Assembly (NCBI GenBank): GCA_027604505.1
Contig: JADIIX010000164.1
Coordinates: 4,199-42,844 of the forward strand
DNA from: Gonapodya sp. JEL0774
Taxonomy: Eukaryota > Monoblepharomycota > Monoblepharidomycetes > Monoblepharidales > Gonapodyaceae
Reading direction: 5' to 3'
Length of the DNA: 38,646 nt
Position 1 is the stretch's first letter. The number at the start of each line of letters is the position of its first letter. Shown here one piece after another: positions 22,401 through 37,275 of the stretch. A program made the position numbers and the translations under genes. The notes below the pieces were generated by a model, which was not told the origin of the DNA, did not search any database, and saw nothing but the letters and a program-made list of their open reading frames with translations.

Positions 22401-25400
22401 CGATGTTCAGAGAGGCACATCGCCGGCATCCCAACGACAAGTCGTCGTATTGGCATCTTGTGTGCTTCTCTCTGCACATTGCGCAGCGGATTTTAGGTGT
22501 TGATGTGCTCATTACCGCTGCTGACAAATCTACACTGGCGCTTCCAGTTCCAGATTGTTGTTGAGGTGTTGCAGGACGAACCGGCTGTCTCTTGTTCTTG
22601 GTTACTTTGAGTCCCAGCTTCTCTCCGCCAAGTTCATTCTCGTTTCTATAAGTATCTTCTGCAGGTCGGTTTGAACTTTCCACACTCTCAGATCTAGACC
22701 TGATCTTGCTTCGAAGACCGAACTCCCCCGCCACGAAGTCACGATACAAGTTATCGCCCTCTTTCCTCACATCTGTCTTGGCAGTGGCGTCTTTCTCGCT
22801 GTTGAGATGAATATGAGAGATATCACTTTCCAGGTTCAACTCCACACTGGTGACAAAATCTTCTATTGCACGTATCGGTGTCCTTAATCCAATTGGAGGC
22901 TTAGGCGAAAGCAAGGGTAGTGAGTTGGTGTTATCTACGTTAATGGGTATGGATACGTATTGATTACGTTACTGCTCGGTGCACGAGGAGACAACCCACC
23001 GTCGCTGCTAAACACCGGCACCTCCAGGAGTGGCTCTGTAGAGTCACTTAAGTTATCGCTATCGCTTTCCTCGTCAACTGATGGTGGAATCTCCTGAGTT
23101 GATGCTTCGCTTTGTTCACAGTCGACTACAGTTCCTATTCGCGGAGCATCACTCTGGTCCGAGAACGGCGCGCAAGGGTGCTGCACAGGTGAAGACAATC
23201 CACCTGGTACTTCGTGTAAAGCATGATCTGGGTCTAGAAACTCTTCAATAAACTTGGGGACGACAAATTGTGCAGCTGGTTCTCCTTTCGGATATTCGCG
23301 AGGAATTGGGGCCAATACTGGAGACGAGGAAGAAGAGCTAACAAACTGACTTGAGGTGGTTGCTAGAAATGAGAAGTCCAACCACGCGGCACATTAAGGG
23401 ATGTCAAACGTCAAACTCAGAAAGTTGGTGAAATCTTTCAACCAACCTTCAAACTTGACAGTCATGCCTAATTGTGGCGTGGATGCGTCTTTTTCCTGGC
23501 ATTTGTCAGACACCGAGCTCCGTGGCACCTCCAAGCACGCAGTATGTTGATGGTTCTCTCTGTTTGTGCGATCTTCCCGATCTCTCGTTAAATCGGCAAG
23601 CATTGTTTGAGATTGTGTCGTGCGGGGTAAGGTACAGTGTGTGGACGCCTGGTTAAGGTCTTGTGAATGCTGGGTGGTATCTTCGGGCTCAAAATCAGAT
23701 ATGTAACTTAGGGAAACTCTCAAGGTGCGGTAAAACTGACCTGACGAGGCACTCAAACCAGCAATTTTGTTGGTATAGTCCGCTGGATGGCTACTTGAGC
23801 AGTGTTCTAATGAGAATTGATCAAGAAGCAATCGTGTGATTGGGGAGCCAACAACACCACTTTGCCGTTTGGAGCTCAAGTCATCCATGGTTGTTACTTT
23901 TCGAGGAAGTATTTCATGGAATCGATCATTTTTGCCTAATGAGAAATTCAAAAAGTGAAGGAATTAAGTCCTCCGCGAGATACGTGGATCCAAAAGAGAT
24001 GGTACCTTTTGCAGCAGTTTCGTAGCTCTCTTCATCCTGGTTCTCATCACTGCTGTAGCTATCATGATATCTGTTCATTGTGACAACGTATCTCAAGGGA
24101 GACGGTGTGTGTGGTGCGGTTGTTGGTCGGTGCGACCGTCCGAGTCGGAGTCTCGTTATATGTTGGAAACCGACAGATCCTTGGTCCGCATCAGGGTTAC
24201 TACTATCCCGGAACAGATCCCAATCATTAACGACCAGATTCTGATGTTTTGATGGTGATACCCCAGTATCGGAGATAGGCGCGGACATTGTGCGTGTGGT
24301 GAGGTTTGAATCATCCTGGGACTGATCTGGCGATTGGTTCGTCGCAGGTGAGTTTGCATCTTCGACACATCGGTGATCATTCAAAGAACGTTTAAGGTCT
24401 TTTGCGACCAGTTTTGGGACATCCTGAACTCCATCCTCCAGTCCTTTTGCCAAGCCCAAACTTCCAAATCGATTGGCAGTCCCGGCTTTAAGATCGAGAA
24501 TTCGATTGTTCTCAACGTCCAACGCACTCAAGCGTCTATCCTTTTTATGTGTTGATGATTGATTAGCGTTTTTGTTTGATGAATTTTCGAGTGGCTGCGG
24601 AGGTCCATCATCCGAAATATTGAAGGTGCCGTCTCTGACAGAAAGAATATCAGGTGTCTTCGCTGCAAGATAATCGAGGTAAGGAACTACTTTAGCCGTG
24701 AAATCCATGGTGGTGGTTGTCGATGAGGTCCTGTAGGTTGCCTGAAAGTTGTGCTTGCGGAGGTCATTCTCCTTGTTCCCGGCCCCATTTTCCTCAATCT
24801 CCATTTCAATTGTTCCGTCATTGTCTGAACCGAATAGATCCCACTCGTCTACGTCCTCGTTTGGCTGCAAGGGACTGCTATTGGTGGGAAGAAGGATGCG
24901 TTTGGAGGGAGATCCACGCGACGGTGATGAGTGAGCAGAGCTACTGGAGCTCGGCAGCTGCGAATGTAAAGATGAAGGTGATCTAAGTCGATCGCCTTTG
25001 ATTTGCCGATACGAGGGTGATTGATCCAACTTTTCGAGGTTTGACGAGTTACGCCCACGTGTAGAAGACGGTGAATCCAACCTATTGCGAGAGAGAGACA
25101 ATGCTATCTCTTTTAAAGGCGACGATGAAGTGAATTCTGTGCTACCGTTGGCGCAGGTTGGCGGCGTATGGATGGTTCCCACGTTTGATTTTGGAAGGTT
25201 TGAGGTGCTAGCTCCAGATTTTACATCATGCGCAGTCGATTGTCGATGTTTGGATTTTTTGTTCCCCAGCGAAGATGATCCACCAAGGTCGAGTACTTGG
25301 TATTTAGACTTCGAAGAGAAGGGGGGGGCGATATGGAGAAACTTGTTAACCGAGACAGTGACGAGTGATCAACACTTACTGTGAAATGTTCACCCGACTC

Positions 25401-26362
25401 GACGGGCCAATTAGCCTTACTAGTTTTACGAGCTCCTTTTGATTTTGTGGGAACTCCCTTTGCGGCGCATGGATCTTGAACCTGAGGAACAGGCTTACTC
25501 TCGAACGTTCGCGACGGCTTTAGCGTTTTGTGTGCGCTATCTGCGAAGATATCCCACTCCTCAAAGTCCGTCTGATCTAGTTGATCCACTTCGTGTGATG
25601 TCAAGGGTCCACGGGAGTGATGAGAGTTGTCGGAGGTCGGCCGGAGGACGGGTTTCCTGCCAACATTATTCGATGTGGAAGCCCGATCAGCTCGTTGCAG
25701 AGCAGCATCTCCACCTCCTAGTAGAGAATTGTTTTTGATTATGTTTGCTGAGGTTGCGCCTTTTGGAGGGTGGAGAGGCAATTCGTAAAGATGTGAATGC
25801 GGAAATCATGTTTCGATTCTCTCAGATATCCCTCCAGAAAGCCGGATCAGGAGAGAAACACATAGATAAGTTAACGCACCATGCATTTCCTGAGCGACAA
25901 GTTGGATTGAGCGGGTCTCGTTGCCAATCTCCACGGGTCCCAGTTGTGTTCCATCCCTTTCAACCGGCTTCTGCGAGCTGGGACGCCCAGAATCACAGCT
26001 TGACTCCGTTTCTCTATGCAATACATAGCTGGAATTCCATCTTTGCGTCCGCTGTGCGGAGGTGAAGTCTCTCCCTTCGTTGCCGCCATTTCGCTCCGAC
26101 GAACGCACTCCAAGCATTGATCCAGGCTTGGGCTCAAGCAGCTTAGAGTCTGCTCCACCTTTGGAATGTCCCCTTTTATCTACCATTTTTGGGTCGAGTT
26201 GGTGGCGACTGGTTCAGTGTGCGAAGATTTGTGAAGCAAAGCAGTTGGGTCAGTTGGGGCAGCCAACCAAGTGCATGGACTTTCTTGCATCTTGCACTCC
26301 ATCCGATTGAAATAATCGCTTCCTGTGCCTAAGGACAAGAGTGCTTCTTCACATAGTAACAT
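19451..26362 (-). CDS. Large protein with three zinc-cluster-like motifs, function unknown
   Basis: Eleven exons, read right to left (26362-26268, 26208-25880, 25759-25380, 25308-24006, 23935-23447, 23362-22968, 22899-22265, 22200-21346, 21287-19943, 19877-19745, 19671-19451), total 6180 nt, giving 2059 residues. All junctions are GT-AG and every phase closes. Most of the protein is Ser/Asp/Glu-rich and probably disordered. Three acidic W-D-[LI]-F motifs lie at Trp210, Trp424 and Trp631. The middle carries Zn2Cys6-like motifs at ~1136-1165 (CAMCREKHTRC...CRRC, sixth Cys replaced by Ser), 1234-1263 (a complete C-x2-C-x6-C-x8-C-x2-C-x6-C) and ~1299-1332 (first Cys displaced). A basic stretch (RRSRKRNIAAQSRKRQ) precedes the complete one. 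The C-terminal ~120 residues look folded (TALYHKLQPLES, YKMITDYVIDPCYLEWARENG) but are not recognised. A role in transcription is inferred from the zinc cluster only. The start at 26362 is the first ATG after an in-frame stop. Confidence 0.8.
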
Positions 26363-26611
26363 TGCCTCGTAATATCTAGCGATCACTCCCTTTCAAATGG
26401 ATTGGCACAGATGTGATAAGGAGTCTCTTGATTCTGTAAAATCTACAAATGAGATTTCGGCGAAATTTGTTTTCTGACGTTTTTGAATGCACAAGATATT
26501 GGCATTATGTGCTTCGGAGCATGCACTTCTATTGTAGCTGCGGTGTGACCGCACGAGATCTCAAGCTGCCACTGAATGGACAATTGCTGAGAGGGATTCT
26601 CGGGTCGCTTT
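26363..26611. promoter_or_regulatory. Short divergent intergenic region, presumed shared promoter
   Basis: 249 bp separate the start codons of two oppositely oriented genes that both encode zinc-cluster-type proteins. Both promoters must lie here or extend into the genes. I see no clear TATA box. The role is inferred from position only. Confidence 0.4.
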
Positions 26612-28904
26612 ATGTCATCAGACTCGGACGATCCTTCTCATTCCGGCGCAGAAACAGCGGACTCCAATTTCGAGTTGTCTCTTACTTCCCAAATCAAAGA
26701 CGAATCCTCTGCCCCTTCCATCCGCAAACCAAGGGGCCGTCCAGCTGCTCTCCTCGCTGCCGGATCATCGAAAAAATCGAAGCGTGTATCATCTTCTTCC
26801 TCTGGCAAGAAGCGTGTTCACCAGAAAGTCAGAGTCGCCTGCTCGTACTGCCAACAGAGTCATCTCACCTGCGACGACGGTGAGCCATCGTGAAATTCGT
26901 TAGTGGCATGGATTCTAATTGCGGTTTGATGCCGCTACCTCAACTGCCCAACTTCCTGCTGTTCAGAACGACCGTGTTCCCGGTGTGTCAAGAGAGGATT
27001 TCCTGAACTGTGTGTTGACGGAAGCCGCAAGCGAGCCAAGTATCTTTCTGACGACGGTGAGTTTCTTGATTGTCTTCTTAGTATCATGAGCACATGGGAA
27101 CGGGCTTCACGGGACTTCAGTTCGCCTGTCCATTACTGACTGTGGATAAACTCATCGAGAGATTGGAACAGTAGTGTGGATGTTTTGAGACCGGTTGTAG
27201 ATGCGTCCTCGGAGTGCACTAGGAGAGTAGGTGAAGGAATTGGAAGACGCGCCCTTTTGGTGGTGGAACACCCTCGCTCTTTGTTGGTTCATAATTGACT
27301 CATCACGACTGAAACGATATACGCTTGTTGGCAGAAAGGTTCGCTTCTACTCCTGCTCCGTCGAACGCCTCAACACCGTCACACACCAACACCCCACCTC
27401 CTTCCTCCTTGTCCAACCTAATCATGCAGTCGGCCCACCAACCACAAACTTCTTCCGCTCCCGATACTCATACTCATCTCAATTCCAATTTTCCCCTCGG
27501 GAACCAACTCGCAAATCTCTCTTTACCCCTCCAGCTCCCCAACCAACAGTCATTCCCTCTCCAGCTCCAGCCGTACCCATTTGGATCGGAGGCGGCGAAT
27601 CTTGAATTCTCCATATTATCGAATATGCTCGCTCAGAGCGCGGCAATGGACGTCGGGACGGGACAGAATGCTGGTGCTGGTCAACCAACAGGGTCCCAAT
27701 TTAGCCTCGCGGACATGTTTGGGACACAACAAAGTTCCCACGCAACTGGAGCTGCTGTACCAACACCCGCGAATCAGCAGTCCGGTCGGAATCGACCTAT
27801 GCGGCGTTCCAATACCGGTGGCTCTTCAACCAATACGAGCGGCAGCGCTGTAGCAAACACGAAGTCCCACGGACATCACGGACACGGCCACGGCCACGGA
27901 CATCATGGGCACCACCAAGTCAATGGAGTTTATGTGAAAGTAACGAAGCCATATGACTACCGAGAAGGTTTCCATTATTTGGTGAAATATGTGAAGGAGA
28001 GGTGTGTTTCCATCGCAAAACGCTTCGCGACATGAAGGTTCTGAACCACCTTGGTGTCGCCATCGATTGGTTCGGTAGGATGGAAAAAACAGACATTATG
28101 CGAATATGGTGAGTTTCAAGGGTAGAGTCGTCTGGCTCTTATGATTCAGGCGGATATCTCAACAATGTCTAATAAATCACCAAAACATCAACGAATCGCA
28201 GTCGCGCTCTCGCACATTTCCGTCCTTCTTTTATGGGTGTGTACAATTGCAGAGCGGCGGACCTCGGCTCTACTCAAGTTATTGATCCAAACCTGCCCCC
28301 TCGAAACAGCCCAAATAATGAATCTCTCGGAGGAGGATCTCATCTTCATGGAACAATGCTTTCAGCGAACACTGCAGGAGTTCGACAAGCTCATAAATTT
28401 CTCCGGCACCCCTACGGTTGTATGGCGAAGAACAGGAGAGATTGCACTTGTAGGTGTTGCGGGGATTCATTTGGGTTATCAGAGTTGAAATCTCAACTGG
28501 CTCGCTGCTCTCTGCCGATGTAGGTTGGAAAGGAATTCTGCCTCTTGACACAGTGGACGAGAGATCAGTTGCTTGGCAAGAAAACATACATTTACGAGGT
28601 TCGTTGGTCCCCACCCCACCACCGACTGTCCCGAAGGAATAAAATTTACACCCCCCTTTTGTGCCAGCTTATGGACACGTCATCCGCTGTCTCCTACTGG
28701 GAGCTCTTTTCTATGATCGCCTTTGACAACTCGCAACAGTCAGTAATGACCACGTGCACTCTGGTGGGACCGCAGGGGCGCAAAGTGCCGTGTGCGTTTT
28801 GCTTCACCATCAAGCGTGACATCTTTGAAGTACCACTATGTGTGGTTGGCAACTTTTTGCCACTCTTTGACCGGGGACCTGGTGCTGGTGCAGCAGCACA
28901 CTAA
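26612..28904 (+). CDS. ERT1: Zn2Cys6/PAS transcription factor, ERT1/AcuK family
   Basis: Eight exons (26612-26879, 26967-27056, 27335-28001, 28079-28108, 28202-28236, 28310-28449, 28524-28598, 28668-28904) total 1542 nt, giving 513 residues. A zinc cluster at residues 77-105 reads C-x2-C-x6-C-x5-C-x2-C-x8-C ([26 protein letters not shown]), the spacing of ERT1/AcuK/Rds2-type regulators. An AT-hook-like KPRGRP precedes it (~39-44). The middle is low-complexity with a His-Gly run (~298-314). The C-terminal half is the family's PAS-containing region: [53 protein letters not shown], and [18 protein letters not shown]. Family members activate gluconeogenic and alternative carbon genes in the nucleus. 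The second intron (278 bp) is longer than the others. It is divergent from the 2059-residue gene and convergent with YAK1. Confidence 0.93.
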
Positions 28905-29307
28905 TAGTGGGATGATATTGCATATTCATTGTACACATAGAACCGTTTTGGTTTGGTTTGGGTTGCGGCTGATATCACTTTTTGATGAATAACAACACAT
29001 GACTGGGTGTCTCAACCCTCGACTGCCCGAAAGAAAGAAGTAAAGTTGAATGTTTCCAGGGCTACCTTGTCATGGTTGACATGGACATTTGCAGGAAGAT
29101 CCAATGGAAGACGTTTTTCCTTCATTAGTGACGAGACGCGTGAATTATTACACTTTCAAATGTCTGTACATAGCCCCCCGCTGCAATCCAATTCCGAAAC
29201 TCGCAGGGAGCGCAAATCACTTCATTCACACACAAAGGAAGGAGACCAGCCCTGACAAAATTAACTCGGCGACAGAGTCCCAAAATATGACATTTTCGAA
29301 TTGTCAT
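28905..29307. other. Convergent 3' intergenic region between ERT1 and YAK1
   Basis: 403 bp between two stop codons on opposite strands. It should hold both 3' untranslated regions. The short frames here show no recognisable domain. Confidence 0.5.
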
Positions 29308-33698
<4,391 letters not shown>

Positions 33699-35154
33699 CG
33701 ATGGATGGGCAGTCCTGCCCTGTGTTCCCAACACTAGAAGGTTACTACACTGAACCGGAGACTGTTTTCCCCCTTGTCCGTCTCACGTCTTCACTTTCAC
33801 CGTCCCAATTCGCCTGGTCGCCGCTGTCGGTCAGTGCTGGAATGGGTGAGGCCCGCCAGCTCCCCGAAAACCGTCACAGAGAACAAAGTCGCTCGCAGTC
33901 GCTGTTCAAGATGCACAGACGATTCCCAAGGTCTCGTTAACGTTATTCCAGCCTTGGTCTAATCCCGAACGGGCTTCAGGGATTCAAGTAGTTTGTGTGT
34001 GCTCTTTGCTGGGAGGGTTGGGGTGCGGAGACTGCAGGTGTGTCACCCACCAACCCAACTCAAGAAAGCGCCCACTGTGTGCGGATTCATTCTGACCCCT
34101 TTGCTATGTGGCACCCCTGTCTTCAACCTATTGCTTCGTCAGATATCGATTAGATTTATGACAATCTGCCTGTATGGATTACAAGAGCAGTCACATGTTT
34201 GCTCCCCAACAATTTAATGTCCCGCGCTCAACCATGTGTTGTTCCAATGAAGCCTGCCTCTACACAGTTGGATTTCCAACTTAGCATATGTTGCCTTATC
34301 GCATGAATGTCTCGGAGACTGGTATTGCATTTGTGTATTGCTTGATGACCAATGTCCACGGCCGTGTTGACATGATACGCTTCAAGCACTCCCCTGACCT
34401 TCATTTGCACACTCACTTATCAGTTCTTTGGCTCTGTTCTCTCATCCTTGGCCTCTTTATTGCCTTCTCCCCACCCCAAATATCAGGATGGCTGTGAATG
34501 TTCACTACATACTTGATTACAGTATTTTGGTTTGGGCTGGGAAAAAGAATGGAAGAGAATGTTTTGTGATGGATGAGACGAGAACTACGGTACAGGCAAT
34601 GAAGTGAAGGGAGCAACCAAAAAATTGGACACAAAAAGGCGGCCATTCTTCCGATCGTTCTCTTGTGAACATTTTAAGGGAGCTTTCATTTCAGATGTAC
34701 TCCTGAGTCCCTGAATTTCCATCCAAAGTCTTCTGGGGCGACGTGATGGATGCGATGCTTGCCTCTGGCACTGGACCGAAAGAAGAACACTGGTCTTGAC
34801 CTCGAAAAGAAACGGCGGGAACACACTCTATTTATTGCAATCGCACCGGCATTTCGTGACCTTGTTGCGATATGCCAGGCTACAACCATAGGGTAATTCT
34901 CCGAAAGCACAGATGAGCTGCCTGTCGATTGATAACTACATGAAGGAACCCTTGCAAGGGCTCGCAGTCAAATTGAACTCTAGAGATTCCACGGTTTGCA
35001 GATCGAATCGATCCGTAGCTGCATCGTAAGCATTATCGCCGTTGGACAGAACGTGTGTGAACCTCCAAACCACACTCCTCGTCACCGTCGCGTATCTGTT
35101 GCCTCATCTCCAAAGACAATTCATCTCAGCTGTGCTCTGCAACATTTATTGGCG
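33699..35154. other. Divergent intergenic region between YAK1 and first carbonic anhydrase
   Basis: About 1.45 kb between two 5' ends. The YAK1-proximal part (33735-33960) follows a TTCTAG acceptor-like site and may hold a 5' untranslated exon. Open frames at 34228-34910 are short, overlap on both strands and show no domain. No repeat or RNA gene was recognised. This is presumably promoter sequence for both genes. Confidence 0.4.
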
Positions 35155-36600
35155 ATGGCCTTCTCCCTCTCCTCCTCGTTGCTCCTCCTCTGCCTCCTCG
35201 TATCCGCAGCGGTAGCATCTCCCATTCCCAAGTCCGAGATTGATTCCAACCTCCATCATGAGTCACACGGTCCGAACTGCTTAACGTCGGCCATCGTACC
35301 TCCACACGAGCTCTCTTTGTTCAAACGGAGCCCCACATGGGGTTATGAGGGCGCCGCTGGCCCCGCCTTTTGGGCGAACATCAACCCGAATTATACCACG
35401 TGTTCGGCAGGACAGAGGCAGAGGTACGAATTTCATTACGGTGGTTGCTCTGTCGGAGCTAGATTGCGGTAATCAAGGTTTCAATTCCTCCACTGAATCC
35501 CACAGCCCCGTCAATTTCATGCCCACTGACAACAGTACGTAGATCCTTACTTGAAAGAACCTTGTCTCTCCGACGTGAAAGACTCAGACGCCTTTAACTA
35601 AACTCTCTTTAACGCAATTCCCCAGGAACTTTCACTCTTCCTTTCACATTCAACTACCCCGAGAATATCAATGGCGCGACCGTGGAGAATCTCAAATATA
35701 CCGTTGAGCTGTTCGCGCCGCCAAATATGTGAGCAGACCCGATACGGCCTCCATTCATTTCGGCGGAGCATTCTTTGAACTGACACATCCACTCTCCGCA
35801 AGGGCGTCTATTGTTCGGGACAACGTCACATACTACCTTGTCCAGTTTCACATGCACATTCCGTCCGAAGTGAGTCGTCCGTGGTCCGTGGTGTGATGTG
35901 TGCGTGACGTTTCTCACATTCTACGACGCAATTTCTGGCGCTCCATTGCCACCAGCACCGGATCATGGGTCGTAGCCCCGACGCTGAAATCCACTTGGTG
36001 CACAAGTCTGATTCCGGTGCCCTCCACGTCATCGGCCTGTTTATCCGAAGGGGGGCGAACAAGGACGATGATTGGACCCGCCTGTTTGCCAAAGCTGTGA
36101 GTGCGAAGGGGGGCCGTGTAGGGGGAGCAACCCCTCGCTCAGAACTTTTTCGGTAAAACTTGTGGTTGTCGAATGCCATCAGATCCCACCAACACCGGGG
36201 CCTGAAAACACAATCAACACCTTCCCCCTCTGTGACGTGGAGCAGATAGTGCGACAGTCTGGACCGTTCTGGTACGCGATTTTACATTTCACGATTCGAG
36301 GGCCCGCCGTGTTCATCTCAGTTCATCCATCATTGCCTAATTCTACTATTGCTCAAGGTCATACGAAGGAAGTCTCACCACGCCGCCTTGCACCGAGGGC
36401 GTGCGCTGGGTTGTGGGTGAGTGTGTCGAGGATACTTCGAGTCTTGACTTGAACATGTTCTGAACAGTCGCATGTCTCAATCCTCTGCAGCGACGAAGCC
36501 GTACGAGATGGACCACAAGGTCTTCGATTCGATCAAGAGACTCATCCCGTTCAATTCGAGGTTGACGCAGGATAATGTTGGGATGAGTTCCCCGGCGTAG
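35155..36600 (+). CDS. Secreted alpha-carbonic anhydrase (copy 1)
   Basis: Eight exons (35155-35423, 35506-35534, 35626-35728, 35803-35869, 35956-36096, 36183-36271, 36358-36420, 36468-36600) total 894 nt, giving 297 residues. It hydrates CO2 to bicarbonate with a zinc ion. A signal peptide (MAFSLSSSLLLLCLLVSAAVA) is followed by a ~35-residue pro-region ending in a dibasic FKRS site. The alpha-class core follows: WGYEGAAGP, QSPVNF, FHMHIPSEH (two zinc His and the Glu of SEH), AEIHLVH (third zinc His), YEGSLTTPPCTEGVRWVV (Thr199 equivalent) and FNSRLTQDN near the end. The position of the usual proton-shuttle His64 is Tyr (NLKYTVEL). Introns are 47-91 bp. The last intron is placed as GT at 36421, which restores VVGDRMSQSS. 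It is in tandem with a second copy downstream. Confidence 0.94.
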
Positions 36601-37275
36601 AGGGAGGGGGAATCTTGTATTCACATGTACACATTTGTATGATATATGTATGTCCGCGAGCCGAGCGGTGCGGTGATCTGGTATGTACTTTTGGTTTTCA
36701 TGCGTGTACAATATAAGTATCCGACAACTAGAGATTCCAAGAGCGGATGGTCTACGCCGCGGGTTCACTCCTGGCCATGTCGTTGAAGTAACTGTAGCAT
36801 CCGGCAGATCCATTCAACGGCGCCACCCACCACACGCCCTCCCCCCCCCCCCCGGAACCAATCCACAATCTACACTCTCAATATAAAGGCTCTGTCCCTT
36901 TACTATTTTTAACGCGTTTCTACGTTTCAGAGATCCCTCCAATGGCTCATCTGGAGAATTATGGAGTATCTGTGCCACGCCCAGGGCACAGACAGGCAGG
37001 CTCATCTGGGAGAACTGTATTCAGACCCGGAGATTTTCTTCGTTCACGTCAAAAAGGGCCACAAAGTTTTGAGCAGCCCCATCGATCCATCTTCGTGAAC
37101 GGAGATCCGCGACACCCTGGAATTGGATCTTCTCAACCGGTCGATCTGCACCCGCAATTGCGTGAGTACAGACACGAGCGCCGTCAATTCCCCTGCTCAT
37201 CAGATCGTCCGCCGCGCCGTGGATCGTGGTTGCTCTATTCTCATCCCCCACTCACCCACCGCCCACACCAGCACG
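36601..37275. other. Intergenic region between the tandem carbonic anhydrase genes
   Basis: 675 bp containing the 3' end of copy 1, a 13-base C homopolymer (36841-36853), a CCAAT/TATA pair (36858-36887) and a presumed long 5' untranslated region of copy 2. Open frames here (for example from 36942) show no domain. Confidence 0.45.
36858..36887 (+). promoter_or_regulatory. CCAAT box and TATA box upstream of carbonic anhydrase copy 2
   Basis: CCAAT at 36858-36862 and TATAAA at 36882-36887, spaced as in a core promoter and oriented toward the second copy. The start codon is about 390 bp downstream, so a long leader or a 5' untranslated intron would be needed. Confidence 0.3.

Noticed and set aside
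22968-23000. A 38-bp intron (ending CGTAG) as the splice choice near 22930-22970 in the triple-cluster gene
   Set aside because: It is shorter than every other intron here. The 68-bp alternative (22900-22967) keeps the phase and fits the size range.
34228-34910. Several 60-80 codon frames between YAK1 and the carbonic anhydrase
   Set aside because: They overlap on both strands, lack domains and lie where two promoters are expected.
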